Part shown: in pieces, positions 56,988 through 64,000 of the stretch
Layout of the letters: every line of letters begins with the position of its first letter
Position numbering within the stretch: the first letter of the stretch is position 1
DNA from: CAVXUB01 sp963764805
GTDB lineage: Bacteria; Actinomycetota; Acidimicrobiia; Acidimicrobiales; Bog-793
Reading direction: 5' to 3'
Assembly: GCA_963764805.1 (NCBI GenBank)
Contig: CAVXUB010000001.1
Span: 124,001 to 188,000 of the forward strand
Length of the DNA stretch: 64,000 nt
The notes under the pieces: generated by a model
The model's database searches: none
Told to the model about the DNA's origin: nothing
The model's input: only the letters and a program-made list of their open reading frames with translations
Position numbers and translations under genes: made by a program

Positions 56988-58104
56988 TCAGATGCCGATC
57001 CGCTGGGCGAGCAGCTCGCGATGGTAGGTGGGGTCGCCGAGCAACAGCTCCGACGACTTCGCCCGCTTGAAGTAGAGGTGGGCGTCGTGCTCCCAGGTGA
57101 ACCCGATGCCGCCGTGGATCTGGATGTTCTCGGCGGCGGCGTGGAAGTAGGCCTCCGAGCAGTAGGCCTTGGCCAGGCTGGCGACCGAAGGGAGCTCCTC
57201 GGAGTCCTCGGCGGCGGCCCAGGCCGCGTAGTAGGCGGCCGATTTTGCGGACTCGACCTCGAGCAGCATGTCGGCGCACTTGTGCTTGATCGCCTGGAAG
57301 CTCCCGATCGGTCTACCGAACTGGATCCGTGTCTTGGCGTACTCGACGCTCGTGTCGAGGCACTTTTGGGCCCCCCCGACCTGCTCGGAGGCGAGGGCCA
57401 CCGCCGCCAGGTCAAGGGTCTTGCTGATCCCGGCAGCGGCGCCGCCGTCGGTGCCTATCAGCCAGGCGGGGGTGCTCTCGAGGACCAGACGAGCCTGCTT
57501 GCGCGGTCTGGTCCATGGTGGTGAGCGGGGTCTTCGTCAGGCCGGGCGAGTCGCCCTTGACCCCGAACAGCGAGATCCCGGCCTCCGTGCGCGCAACGAC
57601 GACGATCAGGTCGGCGACGTGGCCGTCGATCACGAACATCTTGTGGCCGTTCAACACCCACTCGTCGCCTGACGGCCGCGCCGAGCAGGTGACGGCATCG
57701 AGGTCCCAGCGGCCGCTGTCCTCGGTGAGAGCGAGGGTGCCGATCGTCTCCCCGCTGGCTATCCCGGGCAGGAGGTACTTCATGGCGGACTCGTCGCCGG
57801 AGGCGAGGACGGCGTTGGCGGCCAGCGCCACGGTTGCGAAATAGGGGGCGCAGAGGAGCGACCGCCCCATCTCCTCGAACACGATCCCGAGCTCGACATA
57901 TCCGAAACCTGCGCCGCCGAACTCCTCCGGTATCCCCAACGACTGCAGTCCCAGCTGGTTCGCCATCTGGGTCCAGACAGCCGGGTCGTACCCCTCGGTC
58001 GTCTCCATCAGGCGACGAACCTCGGCGACGGGAGACTTGTCGTCCAGGAAGCGGCGAACCGACCGGCGCAGCTCCTCTTGCTCCTCGCTGAACCCGAACT
58101 CCAC
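56988..58104 (-). CDS. Acyl-CoA dehydrogenase (one frameshift)
   Basis: FAD-dependent acyl-CoA dehydrogenase of about 371 residues. The N-terminal part has FSEEQEELRRSVRRFLDDKS, LGIPEEFGGAGFGYVELGIV and LALTEDSGRWD. The C-terminal part in another frame has CLDTSVEYAKTRIQFGRPIG and ENIQIHGGIGFTWEHDAHLY. The slip is at about 57500-57507, where an extra base precedes the codons for KQARLVLES. The catalytic Glu in the usual position is not clear, and the IHGGIGFTWE motif fits the actinobacterial FadE group that can form heterotetramers. GTG 58104 follows AGGAGG. Confidence 0.9.
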
Positions 58105-58244
58105 GTTGCCTCCTCGATGTGCCGCCGCTCGCCGCTCGCCGCTCCCTCGCCGCTCGCCGCGGGGCCGCGAGTCGACGGCGCGCCCGGTAGCTTCCTCGGG
58201 CGGAACCTTAGTCTGTGGGTCTCCGAGAGCGACAGGAGAGAGCC

Positions 58245-58853
58245 GTGACCAAGTGCTACGAGGACACCCAGGCCGAGATCCATCGAGTCGTCGTCGGCCC
58301 GATGGACAACAACGTGTACGTGGTGCGCTGCCGCCAGACCGGCGAGGCGGTGCTGGTCGATGCCGCCAACGAGCACGACAAGCTCCTCGAGCTCTGTCGG
58401 GACCTCGGCGTGCGCAGCGTCGTCGAGACCCACGGGCACTGGGACCACATCCAGGCCGTGCCGGAGTTGCGCGAAGCCGGTTACCAGGTGGCTGTCACCG
58501 AGGCCGACTCCGCGATGCTCCCCTCTTACGACCTCGTGCTGGAGGACGACGAAGTGCTGAGCGTCGGGCGCCTCAGCCTGCGCACGATCCTCACTCCTGG
58601 TCACACACCGGGCTCGATGTGCTTCCTGATCGAGGGGTCGCCCGTGCTCCTCTCCGGCGACACGCTCTTTCCCGGCGGGCCCGGCGCCACCAAGTTCCCC
58701 GGCGGGGACTTCGCGACGATCATCAAGTCCATCGAGGACCGCCTTTTCAAGTCGCTCGCAGCCGAGACGGTCGTCATGCCCGGCCACGGTTCCGACACCA
58801 CGATCGGGAACGAGCGTCCCCACCTCGACGAATGGGTGTCCCGCGGCTGGTAG
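58245..58853 (+). CDS. MBL-fold metallohydrolase (glyoxalase II-like)
   Basis: A 202-residue metallo-beta-lactamase-fold hydrolase. The metal motif is ETHGHWDHIQAV (HxHxDH), with TPGHTPGSMCF, LLSGDTLFPGGPG and VVMPGHGSDTTIG supplying the other ligands. It resembles actinobacterial hydroxyacylglutathione-hydrolase-like or mycothiol-linked thioesterase enzymes. The GTG at 58245 follows GGAGAG. It lies upstream of sufC by 55 bp on the same strand but may have its own transcript. Confidence 0.88.
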   Translation: MTKCYEDTQAEIHRVVVGPMDNNVYVVRCRQTGEAVLVDAANEHDKLLELCRDLGVRSVVETHGHWDHIQAVPELREAGYQVAVTEADSAMLPSYDLVLEDDEVLSVGRLSLRTILTPGHTPGSMCFLIEGSPVLLSGDTLFPGGPGATKFPGGDFATIIKSIEDRLFKSLAAETVVMPGHGSDTTIGNERPHLDEWVSRGW

Positions 58854-58908
58854 TGCGATTTCCCCTATGGGCGTAGTGCTAATGGCGTCCGGTGCCTAAG
58901 ATGGAACC

Positions 58909-59682
58909 GTGGCCGACGCCCCCGCTACAGAGCTTCCCTTGTTCGCCGTCGAGGACCTGCACGTCACGGCTGACTCGAACGAGGGTGGCGCCGAGATCCT
59001 GAGGGGGGTGGATCTGGTCGTTCCGTCGGGTGAGGTCCATGCCCTCATGGGCCCGAACGGGTCTGGCAAGTCGACCCTCGCCAACACGCTGCTAGGCAGC
59101 CCTTCGTACCGGGTGACGGCCGGATCGGTGCGACTCCACGGCGAGGACATCACCGACTGGTCGCCGGATGCACGTGCCAAAGCAGGCGTGTTCCTCGCCT
59201 TCCAGTATCCCGAGGAGATCTCGGGTGTGCCGGTGGCGCAGTTCCTCCGCCAGGCGATCTCCGCCCGGAAGGGAAGCGACATCTCCGTGCTGGAGGCGCG
59301 CGTGGCGATGGCGGAATGGATGCAACGGCTGGAGATGGACCAGGGCCTTGCCGGGCGGTACCTGAACGACGGGTTCTCGGGCGGTGAGAAGAAGCGCAAC
59401 GAGATCCTCCAGATGGCGCTCCTCGAACCCGAGATCGCCATCCTCGACGAGACGGATTCGGGGCTCGACATCGATGCCCTGCACCTCGTCGCCCGCGGTA
59501 TCGCCGAGGTCCGCAGGACCCTGCCGCAGCTCGGCGTCCTGCTGATCACGCACTACCAGCGGATCCTGGAGGAGCTCGCACCGGACCGGGTTCACGTGAT
59601 GATCGATGGGCGCATCGTCGACTCCGGCGGCGCAGAGCTCGGGGAACGCCTGGAGCGGGAAGGTTACGAAGCATGGCGCTGA
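58909..59682 (+). CDS. sufC: Fe-S cluster assembly ATPase SufC
   Basis: ABC-type ATPase of the SUF Fe-S scaffold complex, 257 residues. Walker A is MGPNGSGKSTLANTLLG, the Q-loop region FQYPEEISGVPV, signature FSGGEKKRNEILQ and Walker B AILDETDSGLDIDAL. The GTG at 58909 is the likely start. The expected partners sufB and sufD are not upstream; an MBL hydrolase is there instead. sufS overlaps the 3' end by 10 bp. Confidence 0.96.
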   Translation: MADAPATELPLFAVEDLHVTADSNEGGAEILRGVDLVVPSGEVHALMGPNGSGKSTLANTLLGSPSYRVTAGSVRLHGEDITDWSPDARAKAGVFLAFQYPEEISGVPVAQFLRQAISARKGSDISVLEARVAMAEWMQRLEMDQGLAGRYLNDGFSGGEKKRNEILQMALLEPEIAILDETDSGLDIDALHLVARGIAEVRRTLPQLGVLLITHYQRILEELAPDRVHVMIDGRIVDSGGAELGERLEREGYEAWR

Positions 59683-60944
59683 CCGAGGACAGGCACCTGG
59701 CGCCGAGACGGCCGATCGATCCCGCGAGGATCCGGCAGGAGTTCGCCATCCTCCGCGATCGGCCGGATGGGAGCCGGATCTTCTACCTGGACTCCTCCGC
59801 GTCCTCACAGAGGCCCGCTGCAGTTCTCGACGCGATGACCCGTTACTACGAGACGACGCACGCCAATGTGCACCGCGGCGTCTACGCCATCGCCGAAGAG
59901 GCGACCCGGCAGTTCGAGCAGGCACGGGTGACCGTCGGGCGTTTCGTCGGGGCACCTCGGCCTGCGACCGAGATCGTCTTCACGAAGAACGCCACCGAGG
60001 CGATCAACCTCGTGGCCGGCTCCTGGGGACGCGCCAACCTCCAACCCGGCGATGCGGTCCTTCTCACCGAGATGGAGCACCACGCCAACCTCGTGCCCTG
60101 GCTGATGCTCGCTGCCGAGAGGCAGCTCGAGCTGCGCTACCTGCGGGTCGGCGACGACTTCCGGCTCCAGCTCGACGACCTCGACCGGCAACTGGAGGGG
60201 GTCAAGCTGGTAGGTATCACCCTCGTGTCCAATGTGCTCGGCACCTTGAACGACATCGCGCCGGTCGTAGCGGCCGCCCATTCGCACGGCGCCCTCGTGC
60301 TCGCCGACGGCTCGCAGCTCGTCCCCCACAGGCGGGTCGACGTCAAGCAGCTCGGGTGCGACTTCCTCGCCTTCACCGGCCACAAGATGCTGGGCCCGAC
60401 CGGGATCGGCGTGCTCTGGGGCCACGAGCACCTCCTCGACGCCATGCCTCCGTTCCTCGGCGGAGGCGAGATGATCCGCGACGTCCGTCTCGACGGATTC
60501 ACGCCCAACGACCTCCCCTGGAAGTTCGAGGCGGGAACGCCGCCGATCGCCGAAGCGATCGGACTGGGCTCAGCGGTCGAGTACCTGGAAGGCGTCGGCC
60601 CCGATCGCATCGCCGAGCACGAGATGGAGCTGACCGCCTACGCCTTGGACAAGCTGCAGGCCGACCACGGCGAGGCGATCCGGATCTTCGGCCCTCCCGC
60701 CGATCCGTCGCTGAGAGGCGGCGTCATCTCGATCGCATACCGGGATGTGCACCCTCACGACCTCGCCCAGGTCCTCGACCAGCACCGCGTGTGCGTTCGG
60801 GCCGGACATCATTGTGCCAAGCCCCTGATGCGCCGGTTGGGGGTCGCGGCCACCGCCCGCGCCTCGCTATACCTGTACAACGACGAGTCCGATGTCGACG
60901 CGCTGTCGAGCGCGCTCGCCGAGGCCGGAAGGATGTTCTGCTGA
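59673..60944 (+). CDS. sufS: Cysteine desulfurase SufS
   Basis: PLP-dependent group II cysteine desulfurase (423 residues) giving sulfur for Fe-S clusters. PLP Lys lies in FTGHKMLGPTGIGVLWG, EMEHHANLVPW and LADGSQLVPHRRVDVKQLG are typical, and the catalytic Cys is in RAGHHCAKPLMRRLG. It overlaps sufC by 10 bp and precedes sufU by one base. Together with SufU it forms the Gram-positive type persulfide relay. Confidence 0.96.
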   Translation: MALTEDRHLAPRRPIDPARIRQEFAILRDRPDGSRIFYLDSSASSQRPAAVLDAMTRYYETTHANVHRGVYAIAEEATRQFEQARVTVGRFVGAPRPATEIVFTKNATEAINLVAGSWGRANLQPGDAVLLTEMEHHANLVPWLMLAAERQLELRYLRVGDDFRLQLDDLDRQLEGVKLVGITLVSNVLGTLNDIAPVVAAAHSHGALVLADGSQLVPHRRVDVKQLGCDFLAFTGHKMLGPTGIGVLWGHEHLLDAMPPFLGGGEMIRDVRLDGFTPNDLPWKFEAGTPPIAEAIGLGSAVEYLEGVGPDRIAEHEMELTAYALDKLQADHGEAIRIFGPPADPSLRGGVISIAYRDVHPHDLAQVLDQHRVCVRAGHHCAKPLMRRLGVAATARASLYLYNDESDVDALSSALAEAGRMFC

Positions 60945-60945
60945 G

Positions 60946-61476
60946 TTGAGCGCCCTGGAAGACCTCTACCGAGAGATCATCCTCGACCACTACCGATCAC
61001 CACGCAATCGGGGCGAGCTGGAGACGCCGCCCGCTCACCGGGTGGAGGGGTTCAACCCGCTGTGCGGCGATGAGGTGGTGCTCTACCTGCAGCTCGGCGA
61101 CGACGGCTCGATCGACCTGCGCGTCGGCGGGCAGGGGTGCTCGATCAGCCAATCCTCGGCGTCGATGATGTCGGCGGCGGTCAAGGGCTGCACACCCGGC
61201 CAGGCGCGACAGCTGATCAAGCGCTTCAAGTCGATGATGTCGATCCACGAGTCGGCCCTCGGAAGTGGCGACGGTCGGGACGGTGCGGACGGTCGGCCGG
61301 GTGCGGAATGGTCCGGGGACGGTGGCCTCGACGACGGGGACGCCGCGGGCCGCGACCTGTCGGATCTGGGCGAACTGGCGGCGCTGCAGGGTGTCGTCAA
61401 GTTCCCGGTCCGGATCAAGTGCGCCACGCTGTCGTGGAACGCGCTGGCCCAAGGCCTCGACGAGCTGAGCTGCTGA
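60946..61476 (+). CDS. sufU: SufU-type Fe-S sulfur-transfer protein
   Basis: Zinc-dependent sulfur acceptor for SufS, 176 residues from the TTG at 60946. Zinc ligands are in FNPLCGDEVVLYL, RVGGQGCSISQSSASMM and KCATLSWNAL. An extra Gly/Asp-rich insert (residues about 105-138) is longer than usual SufU and low in complexity. One base separates sufS and this TTG. The family is certain; the insert could be a flexible loop or a real length variant. Confidence 0.93.
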   Translation: MSALEDLYREIILDHYRSPRNRGELETPPAHRVEGFNPLCGDEVVLYLQLGDDGSIDLRVGGQGCSISQSSASMMSAAVKGCTPGQARQLIKRFKSMMSIHESALGSGDGRDGADGRPGAEWSGDGGLDDGDAAGRDLSDLGELAALQGVVKFPVRIKCATLSWNALAQGLDELSC

Positions 61477-61483
61477 AGCAGAC

Positions 61484-61517
61484 GGGCCGGCGACCCCCTC
61501 GACAGCCGCACCGGCCC
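61484..61517. terminator. Hairpin between convergent sufU and the next gene
   Basis: gggccgg (61484-61490) and ccggccc (61511-61517) form a 7-bp stem with a 20-base loop, between two convergent genes. No T-tract follows. Possible bidirectional stop signal only. Confidence 0.3.
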
Positions 61518-61542
61518 ATCTAGGACTGGAAGTCTCCCCTGG

Positions 61543-62130
61543 TCAGCTGACGAGCTTGAAGGACTGCACGAACGCCTGGATGTCCGCCAGCGTCTTGCCC
61601 TGCACCTGGATCTCGTACTGGATCTGGGCGTTGACGTTGATCATCAGCACCGTTTCCTCGACCGGGTACGTCAGGCTGCCGGTCTGCGTGACCAGGGTGG
61701 AGGCCGGAAGCCCGGCGATCGTCGTGAGGGAGCCGTGAGGCAGCTCCGACTCGAGATTCGGGCTGGCGTCGTTCCCGAAGATCTGTTCGGTCACGTTGCC
61801 GACCTCGACGGCCTGAGACATCGTCGTGTTGGCGTAGGTGTATGTCTGGATCGAGGACAGGCTTCCCCCGACCGACGACACCTGGTTGTTGGCGATCGCC
61901 TGGCTGGACTGCGACGGCGTGCCGCCGAAGTCGACCTCGAACTTGTGTCCGGCCGGGCCGTACTCCGGTGTGGGCTTGAGGGCCTGCATCAACCCGAAGA
62001 CCGCCACGAGGGCGACGACCACGGTCGCAATAGCTCCGAACAGGAGCTTGCGGTTCCGAGACGTGGTATCAGCAAGGATCACCCGTTCTTCGGAACGAAC
62101 TCCCTCGACCTTGACGCCGATAGTCGCCAC
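61543..62130 (-). CDS. Membrane-anchored protein of unknown function
   Basis: A 195-residue protein. A short cytosolic N-terminus (residues 1-28) is followed by one membrane helix (LLFGAIATVVVALVAVFGL) and an extracellular region rich in Ser, Thr, Val and Gln with regular beta-like patterns (SLSSIQTYTYANTTMSQAV, LMINVNAQIQYEIQVQGK). No family is recognised. It stands alone between sufU (convergent) and queF. ATG 62130. Confidence 0.65.
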   Translation of the reverse strand: MATIGVKVEGVRSEERVILADTTSRNRKLLFGAIATVVVALVAVFGLMQALKPTPEYGPAGHKFEVDFGGTPSQSSQAIANNQVSSVGGSLSSIQTYTYANTTMSQAVEVGNVTEQIFGNDASPNLESELPHGSLTTIAGLPASTLVTQTGSLTYPVEETVLMINVNAQIQYEIQVQGKTLADIQAFVQSFKLVS

Positions 62131-62218
62131 CTCCCCGATCTAGGCGCTCCGCGTGGACGTTTGAGGATTCTCGAGATTTTGTGCGGAGTGCAGTGCCGTG
62201 CTCACATCACATGAACCG

Positions 62219-62284
62219 ACGCTGTGCGTGAGTATACAGCGTCTGCGCGTGAAAACCAGGGGGTAACGCGCGATTTCGCGCGTT
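62219..62284. promoter_or_regulatory. Two dyads between queF and the membrane-anchored unknown
   Basis: acgctgt-N10-acagcgt (62219-62225 and 62236-62242) and aacgcgcga-tt-tcgcgcgtt (62265-62273 and 62276-62284) are strong inverted repeats. They lie upstream of the unknown gene and just after the queF stop, so they may be an operator for the former or a terminator for the latter. No T-tract is seen. Confidence 0.35.
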
Positions 62285-62305
62285 CGATTTGGCGCTGCGA
62301 TGACA

Positions 62306-62659
62306 CTAGTCGGGGTACCCGGCCTCCACCGTCGTGGTGATACCTCCCCGCACGAGCCAGCGGGTGGTCACCGTCATCCGCCGCGGCTCGAGGGCCGTGA
62401 CCAGGTCGTCGAGGATCCGGTTCGTGACGTCCTCGTGGAATGCTCCTTCGTCCCGGTAGCTCCAGAGGTAGAGCTTCAACGACTTGAGCTCGACTATCGA
62501 CGTGCCGGGGACGTAGCTGATGGTGATGCTCGCGAAATCCGGTTGTCCCGTCATCGGGCAGACGCAGGTGAACTCAGGTGTCTCGCAGCGAACCTCGTAG
62601 TCCCGGGAAGGGTGGGGGTTGGGGATCGCCACCAGCTCCCTGGACGGGGTCGAGGGCAC
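62306..62659 (-). CDS. queF: preQ0 reductase QueF (type I)
   Basis: NADPH-dependent 7-cyano-7-deazaguanine reductase in queuosine synthesis, 117 residues, the short unimodular type. The catalytic Cys lies in [17 protein letters not shown] and the QueF motif is [20 protein letters not shown]. The GTG at 62659 gives the usual start [10 protein letters not shown]. No other queuosine or archaeosine gene is visible here. It lies 29 bp after thrB on the same strand. Confidence 0.93.
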   Translation of the reverse strand: MPSTPSRELVAIPNPHPSRDYEVRCETPEFTCVCPMTGQPDFASITISYVPGTSIVELKSLKLYLWSYRDEGAFHEDVTNRILDDLVTALEPRRMTVTTRWLVRGGITTTVEAGYPD

Positions 62660-62688
62660 CCGACGAGGGTAGTCGGCGTCGCCGGCGC

Positions 62689-63561
62689 TCAGGCGTCCCG
62701 TTCGATCACCAGCCCCAGGTCGTCGCGCTCCAAGGCCAGCACCGTGCCCGGAATGCCGCACGTGCGGAGCGCAGCCTCGCCGGCCTCGGCCACCTCTCCC
62801 ACCTGCTCGCGCAGGCAGATCCCGAGCAGGCTGGAGCCGGCCCCGGACCAGCAGGAGGCCAGCGCCCCACCTTCCAGCAGGCGTGAGAGCAGCTCCGGAG
62901 CCTCAGGGAAGATGGTGGTGCGGGCGTCCTGATGGAGCCGATCGGCGGTCGCCTCAGGCGTCAGGGACGTTGCCTCGGCCAGGCCAGCGATCAAGAGCCC
63001 CATCCGCCCCAGGTTGAACGTGGCGTCCGGCAAGGCGATCTCCTGCCGCAGGACGGCTCTCGCCTGCTCGGTGGGCAGGGGCCGATCAGGAACGAGAAGT
63101 ACAAAACCGAGGGCCGGGTCCAGTCGCAGCCGCCTCGCCACGGGAACCCCCTCGACGAACGTGGCGCAGACGAGGCCACCGAGCACGGAGGCGGCCGCGT
63201 TCTCCGCATGCCCGTCGAGACGACTCGCCACAGCCAGCGGATCCGATGAACCGGCGGCGGCCGCCGCCGCAACGGCGACTGCGGCGGACGAGCCGAGCCC
63301 GCGGCCGACCGGGATCTCCGATCGCACCACGATCTCCAACCTGTCGTGTCCTGCGGCGGCCACAGCGGCCCTCGCCGCCAGGTTCGAACCGTCCTCCGGC
63401 AAGCCCTCGCCCTCGCCCTCGTTTCGCACCACCAGGCGGTTGGACGCCCGCACGCTGACTCGAGCGTGTATGGCAAGCGCTATTGCCAGAGCATCGAAAC
63501 CAGGGCCTAGGTTCGACGTCGAGCCAGGCGCCTGAGCTCTCACCTGTGCGCCGGATGCCAT
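62689..63561 (-). CDS. thrB: Homoserine kinase
   Basis: GHMP-family kinase phosphorylating homoserine in threonine synthesis, 290 residues. Motif 1 is [20 protein letters not shown], the ATP loop is [17 protein letters not shown] [19 protein letters not shown], and motif 3 is [12 protein letters not shown]. The ATG at 63561 overlaps the end of the upstream gene by 22 bp. No thrC or hom is adjacent within the window, so its pathway partners are elsewhere. Confidence 0.93.
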   Translation of the reverse strand: MASGAQVRAQAPGSTSNLGPGFDALAIALAIHARVSVRASNRLVVRNEGEGEGLPEDGSNLAARAAVAAAGHDRLEIVVRSEIPVGRGLGSSAAVAVAAAAAAGSSDPLAVASRLDGHAENAAASVLGGLVCATFVEGVPVARRLRLDPALGFVLLVPDRPLPTEQARAVLRQEIALPDATFNLGRMGLLIAGLAEATSLTPEATADRLHQDARTTIFPEAPELLSRLLEGGALASCWSGAGSSLLGICLREQVGEVAEAGEAALRTCGIPGTVLALERDDLGLVIERDA

Positions 63562-64000
63562 CCGGCAGGCGGCGCGGGGATCGCCACCGCAAGATCTACC
63601 GGCACCGAAGCCTGCGGCGTCCCGTCGACCGCCAGCTCGAGTGTGGCGATCTGGACGCCCTGAGAGAGCAGGACCGTCGGCCGCGGCTCGTGCGACGCCT
63701 GCTCGCCGACCAGGAAGGACTGGACCGCACTTCTCAGCACACCGGACGCAGGCACGAGCGAGACGTCCAGCGACATCCCCGGCCATCCGACGATCGTGAT
63801 GTCGCCTCCCGCTCGGGCCGCTACCGCCGACGACGACCAGGGCGCTGAGACCAAGGCGACACCGCTGCCGCCTCGCAGCACCTTGAACAGGCCGAGGTGG
63901 GGCGCCACCGTGTCGAGCAGCGACTGATCTGTCTGTGCCGCCTGTCCGAGGCCGAGCGGTTGACCGAGAACGACGGCGATCACCGTCACTGCGTGCCCGG
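63540..64000 (-). CDS. C-terminal part of an exported protein, possibly D-Ala-D-Ala carboxypeptidase-like; cut by window edge
   Basis: The frame is open past base 64000 toward the 5' end. The visible ~150 residues begin near VTVIAVVLGQPLGLGQAA and continue through DQSLLDTVAPHLGLFKVL and beta-rich blocks to a stop at 63540. VVLGQ followed by a helix is reminiscent of the end of S11 D-Ala-D-Ala carboxypeptidase catalytic domains with a beta-sandwich C-terminal domain. The active-site motifs would lie outside the window, so this is only a suggestion. It overlaps thrB by 22 bp. Confidence 0.5.
   Translation of the reverse strand, partial: GHAVTVIAVVLGQPLGLGQAAQTDQSLLDTVAPHLGLFKVLRGGSGVALVSAPWSSSAVAARAGGDITIVGWPGMSLDVSLVPASGVLRSAVQSFLVGEQASHEPRPTVLLSQGVQIATLELAVDGTPQASVPVDLAVAIPAPPAGWHPAHR

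Overview
The window is GC-rich and densely coded, and its gene content points to an actinomycete-grade bacterium, probably Acidimicrobiia. It has a homodimeric AceE, a SufU-type scaffold, a coenzyme-F420-type luciferase-family oxidoreductase, an archaeal-type ProRS, a DUF3048 protein, an actinobacterial MobF relaxase and many GTG/TTG starts. No rRNA or CRISPR array is seen. One tRNA gene is present, tRNA-Ala(GGC).

Layout. 1-7974: a nucleoside catabolism and salvage block. It has a BMP/PnrA-type nucleoside-binding lipoprotein (cut by the left edge), two overlapping aldehyde dehydrogenase-family genes, deoC, add, deoA and cdd on the minus strand, and upp divergent. 8038-16975: an ABC1 kinase, a methyltransferase, an MFS exporter, a secreted GH26-like glycosidase, a DUF4118 membrane protein, a KimA/APC-type permease fused to an OB-fold domain, and a cold shock protein. 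17345-25299: an approximately 8 kb integrated element bounded by perfect 81-bp direct repeats. The right repeat contains the 3' half of an intact tRNA-Ala gene. It carries a tyrosine integrase, an excisionase-like protein, a decayed MobF relaxase, a piece of a second relaxase, a toxin-antitoxin pair and lower-GC unrecognised ORFs. 25471-36646: a carboxymuconolactone decarboxylase-like protein, leuS, three related membrane proteins, a HAD phosphatase, an LLM oxidoreductase, a PAC2 protein, a phosphotransferase and an SDR. 36726-42477: a lipoate/2-oxoacid dehydrogenase operon (lpd, E2, a LipB-LipA fusion, an M24 peptidase). 42670-56608: DUF3048, proS, the sulfate activation operon cysD-cysN-cysC, an amidase, an aldo/keto reductase, an SDR, rnhA, aceE, an HhH-GPD glycosylase and thiE. 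56609-64000: a strongly structured, terminator-ended minus-strand RNA candidate, an acyl-CoA dehydrogenase, an MBL hydrolase, sufC-sufS-sufU, a membrane-anchored unknown, queF, thrB and a gene cut by the right edge.

How it fits together. Imported nucleosides would be deaminated (Add, Cdd) and phosphorolysed (DeoA). Deoxyribose-5-phosphate would be split by DeoC and its acetaldehyde oxidised by the linked dehydrogenase, with uracil recovered by Upp. AceE, E2 and Lpd form a pyruvate dehydrogenase whose lipoyl groups come from the neighbouring LipB-LipA protein. The iron-sulfur clusters LipA needs could draw on SufC/S/U.

Caution. At least ten well-conserved core genes or gene segments (ALDH, GH26, E2, Lpd twice, SDR, AceE three times, acyl-CoA dehydrogenase) are broken by what looks like a single-base indel, often beside G/C homopolymers. 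This pattern suggests residual sequencing or assembly error in the source. Frameshifted core genes are therefore annotated as one CDS. The island relaxase has far denser breaks and is called a pseudogene. The best candidates for new biology are the structured RNA with a sequestered near-perfect Shine-Dalgarno at 56664-56881, the LipB-LipA and KimA-OB fusions, and the tRNA-Ala element with its repeated arm-type sites.
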